From positions 21,506 through 85,505 of the forward strand of contig CAJOHX010000003.1 of the NCBI GenBank assembly GCA_905234475.1: a DNA stretch of 64,000 nucleotides, given 5' to 3'. Origin of the DNA: an uncultured Bacteroidales bacterium (lineage in GTDB: Bacteria; Bacteroidota; Bacteroidia; Bacteroidales; UBA932). This document shows, piece by piece, positions 58,762-64,000 of the stretch. The notes under the pieces were generated by a model. It saw nothing but the letters and a program-made list of their open reading frames with translations, did not search any database and was not told the DNA's origin. How positions within the stretch are numbered: position 1 is the first letter of the stretch; each line of letters starts with the position of its first letter. The translations under genes were made by a program, and so were the position numbers.

Positions 58762-60249
58762 ATGAAGATTCTGGGAACCAAACTCATATCCGAATGTACG
58801 GCACACGACTTCAAGGATGAATTGGAGCGCAAGAAGATCCGTCACTGGCTCAAGAGCGTCAGCGCTTTTGCCAACACGGAAGGTGGAGCATTATACTTCG
58901 GTGTGTCCAACGATGGCACTGTCACTGGTCTCAAAGACATCCAGGCAGATTCCGACTTCATAAGTGAAAAGATCAATGCCCATCTGGATCCTATTCCTGA
59001 TTGGACACTCACGCCTGCAGAAGATGAGGAAGGCCACAAGGTGCTGGAACTTCTGGTAAAGCCCGGGCAGTTCACGCCTTATTACATCTTTCTGGATGGT
59101 TCCCGCCAGGCCTATGTCCGCTCCTGCAACGAAAGTAAGCAGGCCACGTCACGCCAGCTTCTGAACCTGGTGCTCAAAGGAACGAACCGCAGCTGGGACG
59201 CCCTTCCTTCCCAAGAGAAGATATCCAAGCATAGCTTCAAGATGCTTGCGAACGAATACCACGAGAGAACCCGCTTTCAATGGGACGATAAGTACCCTGA
59301 GTCCTGGGGCCTCGTCATGGAAGATGGCACCCTCACTAACGGAGGCCTGCTCTTCTCGGACAATTGCAATGTCTATCAGTCGCGAGTTTTCTGCACCCGT
59401 TGGGATGGACTCACGAAGACGGACGCCATCAACGACGCCGAGTTTAGCGGCAACCTGTTGTACCTGCTCAAGATGATGACCGGCTTCATCAAGTCCAGCA
59501 CGGCGAAACGCTGGTTCAAGCTTCCGGACTATCGCCTGAACTTCCCGGAGTACGCTGACCGCGCCATCCAGGAATGCTGTGTGAACCACCTCATCCATCG
59601 GGATATGACCGAGGTCGGCAGTGAAGTTCACGTGGACATCTACGACAACCGCATCGAGTTTTACTCTCCCGGTGGCATGTTCGACGGTACCAGGATCCAG
59701 GACCGTGATATCCTTAAGGTCCCGTCCAAGCGGCGCAACCCCATCATTGCCGATGTCTTCACCCAGCTGGACCTGATGGAGAAACGTGGCTCCGGCTTCC
59801 AGAAGATCACCGCGCACACCTCTGAGCTGCGTCTCTACAGCAAAGACCTCGCGCCAACCTTCGAGTCAGACGCATCTTCCTTCTTCACCACGGTGTACAG
59901 CGTTCTATATGGCAAGACGGATGCGGATTTCCAGCGCATCATTGACGAAGAATCCACACCAAAGACAGAAAACACTACCCAAAAGACTACCCCTAAGGAC
60001 GAAAACTCCACACCAAAGACCAACCTAAAGGAGGAAAAGTCCACACCAAAGAAACTGGGTGCTACAGCACAATCGATACTTGACATCCTTTCAGAGGATC
60101 CATACCTGAAACGAGAAGAGATTGCGGCTCGTGCAGGCTTAAAGCTGGAAGGCCTCAAGTACCAGCTTGCTCAGCTCCAGAAGAAAGGGTACCTTCTCCG
60201 TATCGAAGGGCGTAAGACTGGCTGCTGGAAAGTCCTGATCAAGAAATAG
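58762..60249 (+). CDS. AlbA_2/Schlafen-like domain regulator with winged helix
   Basis: Putative ATP-binding transcriptional regulator. The N-terminal AlbA_2 (Schlafen-like) domain carries SAFANTEGGALYFGVSNDGTVTGL (about residues 31-55). The middle domain of this family has QECCVNHLIHRDMTEVGSEVHVDIYDNRIEFYSPGG (about 268-303), and RNPIIADVFTQLDLMEKRGSGFQKI is a GHKL-like block. A charged linker with three STPK repeats (about 397-430) leads to a winged-helix domain (LSEDPYLKREEIAARAGLKLEGLKYQL). 495 aa. It lies between exact 73-bp direct repeats, so it is probably an inserted gene. Common in mobile islands; role unknown. Confidence 0.85.
   Translation: MKILGTKLISECTAHDFKDELERKKIRHWLKSVSAFANTEGGALYFGVSNDGTVTGLKDIQADSDFISEKINAHLDPIPDWTLTPAEDEEGHKVLELLVKPGQFTPYYIFLDGSRQAYVRSCNESKQATSRQLLNLVLKGTNRSWDALPSQEKISKHSFKMLANEYHERTRFQWDDKYPESWGLVMEDGTLTNGGLLFSDNCNVYQSRVFCTRWDGLTKTDAINDAEFSGNLLYLLKMMTGFIKSSTAKRWFKLPDYRLNFPEYADRAIQECCVNHLIHRDMTEVGSEVHVDIYDNRIEFYSPGGMFDGTRIQDRDILKVPSKRRNPIIADVFTQLDLMEKRGSGFQKITAHTSELRLYSKDLAPTFESDASSFFTTVYSVLYGKTDADFQRIIDEESTPKTENTTQKTTPKDENSTPKTNLKEEKSTPKKLGATAQSILDILSEDPYLKREEIAARAGLKLEGLKYQLAQLQKKGYLLRIEGRKTGCWKVLIKK
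59953..60052 (+). repeat. Three 13-nt repeats encoding an STPK linker
   Basis: TCCACACCAAAGA occurs at 59953-59965, 60007-60019 and 60040-60052, all in the same reading frame and each encoding STPK. They form the hydrophilic linker before the winged-helix domain, and slippage could change its length. Confidence 0.75.
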
Positions 60250-60260
60250 AAGTGACCCGG

Positions 60261-60333
60261 GCTTTGCCGTTAATGCCACGGGCTGCCGCCTGGCGAATCG
60301 CTTTTGATTACTGCCGAAAAAGCACTAAATTTG
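60261..60333 (+). repeat. 73-bp direct repeat, right copy, with promoter
   Basis: Exact copy of 58668-58740. TTTTG (60302-60306), 19-nt spacer, TAAATTTG (60326-60333), ending only 4 nt before the ATG of the TPR/HTH gene. A short TGACCCGGG upstream (60253-60261) also matches DNA before the left copy, with the intervening palindrome missing. Confidence 0.92.
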
Positions 60334-60337
60334 AATT

Positions 60338-62023
60338 ATGAACCTGTCTGTCCGGAAATTAGCTCTTCTTTTGGGGCCTGCCGCCGCGCTGTTGCTGGCG
60401 GCCTGCGGCCCTTCGCCGCGAAGCCGCGCGTCGGCGACGCTGGATGACGTCGAGTCCTATATCAATGTCCGCCCTGACAGCGCCCTTGCGGTGCTGCAGA
60501 AGATTGATACTACGATGCTTCATTCATCTCGTCTTAGGGCTCATTATTATCTATTGAGATGCATCGCGCTTGACAAAACTTATGTTGATGACGGTTCTTT
60601 TCGAAAAGAAATGGAATGGGCGGCAGATTGGTTTTCAACTCACGGTCGGCCTGATTCGCGCACAAAAGCATATTTCTATCTGGCCGATCAACAGAAAGAT
60701 GCGGGAGAATATGCAGAAGCATCCGTTAATTTTACTCGTGCACAGGAGATGGCAGAAGCACAGGAGAATTGGTTTTTGTCGGGAATGGCCTCGCGGAATC
60801 TGTCGGATATCTATTTTCACGGGTATGATTTCTCACAATCTCTGGAATACGCCCGGAAATCGGTCACTGCTTTCAAAAAAAACGGGAGTAATGCACATGT
60901 CCTATATGCCAGGATGCAGCTAGCCACGGCGTATTTTAATAATTCCCTTTTGAAGGAATGTATTGATCTGTGCGACAGTTTAAGAGCAGAAGCCACCGAG
61001 GCTAATAATCCCGGAGTCTTGGCTGATGTTTTATCTACTATGGCGACAGCCTTTATCGAACGGACTCCGCCACAATATGACAGTACACTCTGCCTATTAG
61101 ACAGATTCTCAGTTCTTTTCCCCCTGACAGCTCAAAAACATGCCATATATGCGTGGGCGCTCTGTTTGAAGGGTGATTATGAGAGTGCAATACAAGAGAT
61201 TCATGTCGCATATGGAGCGGCAAATAATATAGAAGACAGTTTGCGCGTACATATACAGGCAGCCAGAATCGCCGAGAAGATTGGCGATATTGAACAGTAT
61301 GCCATTTTGCAACGAGAGATAGTGACAGCATCGAACGCCCTGGTGCGGAATTCAATTCTCCACTCGGTAGATCGATTACAAGTGCATTACCTTTGGGAAC
61401 AGGAATACAAGTTGAAACAGATAATGCAGCATAATCAGTTCGTGGTTGCAGTTATTATCTTGATCGTGTGTCTGTTGCTGGGCTTCCTGCTTGTGCTTGC
61501 ACGAATGCGAAAAACCAGATTGAAAGAGAAAATCCGCGCCAACGAGGAGTTGTCCTCAAAACTCTCTCTGTATGGGACTACAGTTGAAGAGACGCTCGAT
61601 TTTGGCTTTGACGTTCTGAATAAGCTATCAGATGCCTATTATCATCCGAATACTGCCCGTGAAGATGTCTTTCGGAGAATTATGAAGGACTATATATCGG
61701 AAGTTGCTGCCCGCGAGCGGTTGGGAGATGCGATTGAGCAAAATATCAATATTATTCATGACGATGTTATTACGAAACTCCGCAAGGAGATCCCCTCGCT
61801 GAAAGAGAAGGATATTAAATTGTTCTCTCTCTATCTGTTTGGGTTCTCTTATAAGGCTATCTCCGAATTTTTCCCAGAGTTCTCGTCTGTCAACTCAACT
61901 TATAGCCGAATGTCTCGTCTTCGGAAAGCGATTGCCGAGAGCAAGTCAGACCATGCGGGATTCTTCTTGTCATTCTTTGATAATCGTCCGACATATAGCG
62001 GCACCAACGTCCAGAAAAACTGA
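60338..62023 (+). CDS. TPR membrane regulator with C-terminal HTH, AT-rich
   Basis: Bacteroidales-type regulator with an N-terminal lipoprotein-like signal (LALLLGPAAALLLAAC), tetratricopeptide-like helical repeats (about residues 70-345), a membrane helix (VVAVIILIVCLLLGFLLVLA, about 369-388), a coiled coil and a C-terminal helix-turn-helix (LKEKDIKLFSLYLFGFSYKAISEFF, about 486-520). It would sense something in the periplasm and act on DNA in the cytoplasm. From about 60525 to the end the base composition is clearly AT-rich compared with its first 190 nt and with its neighbours, a sign of mosaic origin. 561 aa. The promoter box is 4 nt upstream. Confidence 0.75.
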   Translation: MNLSVRKLALLLGPAAALLLAACGPSPRSRASATLDDVESYINVRPDSALAVLQKIDTTMLHSSRLRAHYYLLRCIALDKTYVDDGSFRKEMEWAADWFSTHGRPDSRTKAYFYLADQQKDAGEYAEASVNFTRAQEMAEAQENWFLSGMASRNLSDIYFHGYDFSQSLEYARKSVTAFKKNGSNAHVLYARMQLATAYFNNSLLKECIDLCDSLRAEATEANNPGVLADVLSTMATAFIERTPPQYDSTLCLLDRFSVLFPLTAQKHAIYAWALCLKGDYESAIQEIHVAYGAANNIEDSLRVHIQAARIAEKIGDIEQYAILQREIVTASNALVRNSILHSVDRLQVHYLWEQEYKLKQIMQHNQFVVAVIILIVCLLLGFLLVLARMRKTRLKEKIRANEELSSKLSLYGTTVEETLDFGFDVLNKLSDAYYHPNTAREDVFRRIMKDYISEVAARERLGDAIEQNINIIHDDVITKLRKEIPSLKEKDIKLFSLYLFGFSYKAISEFFPEFSSVNSTYSRMSRLRKAIAESKSDHAGFFLSFFDNRPTYSGTNVQKN

Positions 62024-62080
62024 ACAAAAAGTTCCTGCAAGGGTGGCTGTTTTGTAACGCGCTGAAATATAGTTGATTGT

Positions 62081-62107
62081 ATAGTTCCTTGCATGGAACT
62101 ATTTTTT
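62081..62107 (+). terminator. Intrinsic terminator after the TPR/HTH gene
   Basis: ATAGTTCC (62081-62088), 6-nt loop, GGAACTAT (62095-62102), then a run of six Ts. It separates the TPR/HTH gene from the RHS-type gene. Confidence 0.88.
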
Positions 62108-62160
62108 GTGTGATTCCTAGAAAGAGCCGAAATTTGTGAAAAACAAAAACCCATACAACC

Positions 62161-64000
62161 ATGCAGAATATCCTCGTCAACGGCGCGGCATCCGGTTGGG
62201 ATCTCATCACGTACCAGGACTATGACGTATGCGGCCGGGATTACCGGAAGTGGCTTCCTGCTCCGATACAAGTGGGCAGCGGACACACGGCCGGGGCGTA
62301 TGCCACCCTCTCTCAGATCCAGACCGGCGGGAATCAGGTGTATCCGTCTACGGACAGTTATCGGTACGAACAGCCCGTCTATGAGGCATCGCCCCGTGAC
62401 CGTGTCCTGGAGTATTATGGACCAGGTTCAGCCTGGCGAAGCGGTAGCGGGCACAAGGTCAAGACGCTGCTGAAGTCTAATACTGCCCTTATTGATACTC
62501 CGGAGTTCTTCCGAGGTTTTACTGTCTCCTGGACTGGGAGCACGGCGCTGACAATCACCCGTTTAGCTTCATCAGCAGCATCCGGTACAATGCTGATAAC
62601 GCAAACTGAAGACGAAGACGGACAGAAGACCCTGGAATTCAAGAACTCCTTCGGCGAGACTGTCCTCATTCGGAAGGTCATGACCTCGTCAACATTCCTG
62701 GATACTTACTATGTCTATGACGATTTTGGACAGCTTGCTGCAGTCTTGCCCCCGCTGTTCGTCGCCCAGATGGGGAGCACGACATCCTGGAACTACAGTG
62801 GCCTTGCAGATTACGCCTATCTCTATCGCTACGACTCCCGTGGCAACTGCATCGCCCGTTCCATCCCCGGCGCAGGATGGATCTATACCGTGTACGACAA
62901 GGGGAACCGTCCCATTTTGACACAAGACGCCGCCCAGCGTGCGCAGAACACGAACTACTGGACCTTTGCCCTGTCCGACCATCTGGGCAGGGACGCCCTG
63001 CGGGGCACTACGACGATGTCCGTCAGCGCCTTCTCTGATCCGTACAAGACCACCGTTGTCAAGGCGTCCCTGCCCAAGACTCCGACCTACTCGGGCTCCT
63101 ACAAGGGCTATACCTTGACCGGCATCACCCTGTCTTCCCCTGTCCTTTTGGAGGTGGACTACTATGACAACTACTCGTTTGCCGGTACCAGCCCATTCCC
63201 GGCGGCGAACAATGCGGATTTCGCCTATGACAGCAGCATAGGGACCACTTTCTCGGCATACTATTCTCCTAGCGCCCAGGGGCTTCAGACAGGATCCCTG
63301 CTGAAAGTGCTTGACAATTCCACTGGAAATCAGTACCTTTGGTCTGTGAGCTATTATGACTACATGGCCCGGGTGGTGCAGCACCGTTCGTCCACTCACA
63401 TCGGCGGGGTCGAGAAGGATTGGTTCCTATATGACTTCGTCGGGAACGCCACGAAGCATAAAACTGAACACAAACCCGGTTCCGGGACTTCGCTCATCGA
63501 GACCACCACGCAGAGCTACGACACCTGGGACCGTCCGCTGGTCACCACGCATTTGATCGGCACCTCTGGCACGGCCACAACCGTCTCCGACAAGGCATAT
63601 GACAAGGCTGGGCGTCTCTACACCGAATCCCGCAGCGGCAACACCTCGCTGAAGTCCACCTATGCCTACAACATCCGCTCCTGGCTGACGGGAATCACCG
63701 GGACGCTCTTCACGGAGACCCTCAAGTACCAGGACGGCACGACGGCCCGTTGGGGTGGAGACGTCAGCCAGTTGTCGTGGAAGGACAACCGGTCTTCGAA
63801 CCTGAAGACTTACAACCTGGCGTACGACACCGTCGGAAGGCTGACGACGGCATCCTTCAGCGATGCGGGCAACACATCGGTCAACTACGCGGAGAAGGTC
63901 ACGCAGTACGACGACAACGGCAATATCAAGAAGCTGGAGCGCTACGGCCGGACGGGCGCCTCGACATATGGCAAGATCGATGACCTGGTCTATACCTACA
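62161..64000 (+). CDS. RHS-repeat (DUF6443-like) protein, no signal peptide, 3' end outside window
   Basis: The frame is open from the ATG at 62161 to the window edge (613 codons); a TGA at 62137 bounds the start. RHS-type YD repeats are frequent in the second half: YDYMARVVQHR, YDTWDRPLVTTH, YDKAGRLYTESRSG, YDTVGRLTTASF and YDDNGNIKKLERYG. The N-terminus (GWDLITYQDYDVCGRDYRKWLPAPI) corresponds to the inside of the DUF6443 region, which in complete Bacteroidota proteins is preceded by a signal peptide and about 100 more residues. So the 5' part is missing, and the product could be cytoplasmic or an unexpressed cassette. A polymorphic-toxin-like C-terminus would lie beyond the window. Confidence 0.8.
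   Translation, partial: MQNILVNGAASGWDLITYQDYDVCGRDYRKWLPAPIQVGSGHTAGAYATLSQIQTGGNQVYPSTDSYRYEQPVYEASPRDRVLEYYGPGSAWRSGSGHKVKTLLKSNTALIDTPEFFRGFTVSWTGSTALTITRLASSAASGTMLITQTEDEDGQKTLEFKNSFGETVLIRKVMTSSTFLDTYYVYDDFGQLAAVLPPLFVAQMGSTTSWNYSGLADYAYLYRYDSRGNCIARSIPGAGWIYTVYDKGNRPILTQDAAQRAQNTNYWTFALSDHLGRDALRGTTTMSVSAFSDPYKTTVVKASLPKTPTYSGSYKGYTLTGITLSSPVLLEVDYYDNYSFAGTSPFPAANNADFAYDSSIGTTFSAYYSPSAQGLQTGSLLKVLDNSTGNQYLWSVSYYDYMARVVQHRSSTHIGGVEKDWFLYDFVGNATKHKTEHKPGSGTSLIETTTQSYDTWDRPLVTTHLIGTSGTATTVSDKAYDKAGRLYTESRSGNTSLKSTYAYNIRSWLTGITGTLFTETLKYQDGTTARWGGDVSQLSWKDNRSSNLKTYNLAYDTVGRLTTASFSDAGNTSVNYAEKVTQYDDNGNIKKLERYGRTGASTYGKIDDLVYTY

Noticed and set aside
58668..60333. The 73-bp direct repeats as attL/attR in a tRNA gene
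   Set aside because: No tRNA-like cloverleaf can be formed around either copy and no integrase lies inside. The conserved end of the repeat is a promoter.

Overview
The window is a continuous stretch of high-GC (about 60 %) chromosome from a member of the Bacteroidota, most likely order Bacteroidales. The evidence is the Bacteroidota-type promoter boxes (TTG/TTTG, 19-20 nt, TAnnTTTG) upstream of many genes, the full six-subunit Na+-NQR operon, a FimB/Mfa2-like lipoprotein, DUF4878 and RHS-type proteins, many lipoprotein signal peptides, and a glycan-degradation cluster coupled to an araDAB-type arabinose operon. I see no rRNA, tRNA, CRISPR array or complete insertion sequence.

Layout. 1-6.3 kb: end of a surface polysaccharide locus (SLBB export protein, Wzz-like co-polymerase, Stealth-type sugar-phosphate transferase) with uvrA inside it. 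6.3-13.2 kb: a FimB/Mfa2-like lipoprotein and the nqrABCDEF operon on the minus strand. 13.3-18.8 kb: UvrD-type helicase, YqeY, Nif3-like protein, acyl-ACP thioesterase and a retropepsin-fold protein without its catalytic motif. 18.8-29.3 kb: S9 peptidase, recG, a DUF2207/LemA pair, pckA and recQ. 29.3-47.7 kb: a carbohydrate-esterase/glycosidase cluster (esterase-GH43 fusion, GH51, GH3, two CE1-like esterases, a type B carboxylesterase, a double GH43, a further GH43) that fits debranching of an acylated arabinoxylan or arabinan. It has no SusC/SusD pair in the window. 47.8-57.8 kb: galM, a broken sodium/solute symporter, araD, araA and araB, running with almost no gaps into a small HSDR_N protein, cca, a Xer recombinase and hpf. 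57.8-64 kb: an accessory region with an orphan lipoprotein, an AlbA_2-type gene between exact 73-bp direct repeats, an AT-rich TPR/HTH membrane regulator and a signal-less RHS-type gene that runs off the window.

How it works together. Extracytoplasmic esterases and GH3/GH43/GH51 enzymes would release L-arabinose and related sugars. GalM would equilibrate anomers, a symporter should import them, and AraA, AraB and AraD would convert arabinose to D-xylulose 5-phosphate. In this sequence the symporter has lost about 26 nt and is out of frame.

The most unusual signal is a family of palindromic elements lying in frame inside protein-coding genes. Three copies, in uvrD, cca and xerC, share a hairpin core whose stem bases covary, while their long outer arms differ from copy to copy. 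A second, 27-nt palindrome occurs four times, once inside recQ. Both resemble in behaviour the protein-coding palindromic elements known from Rickettsia. A second theme is promoter boxes only 4-7 nt upstream of start codons, which suggests leaderless or nearly leaderless mRNAs.
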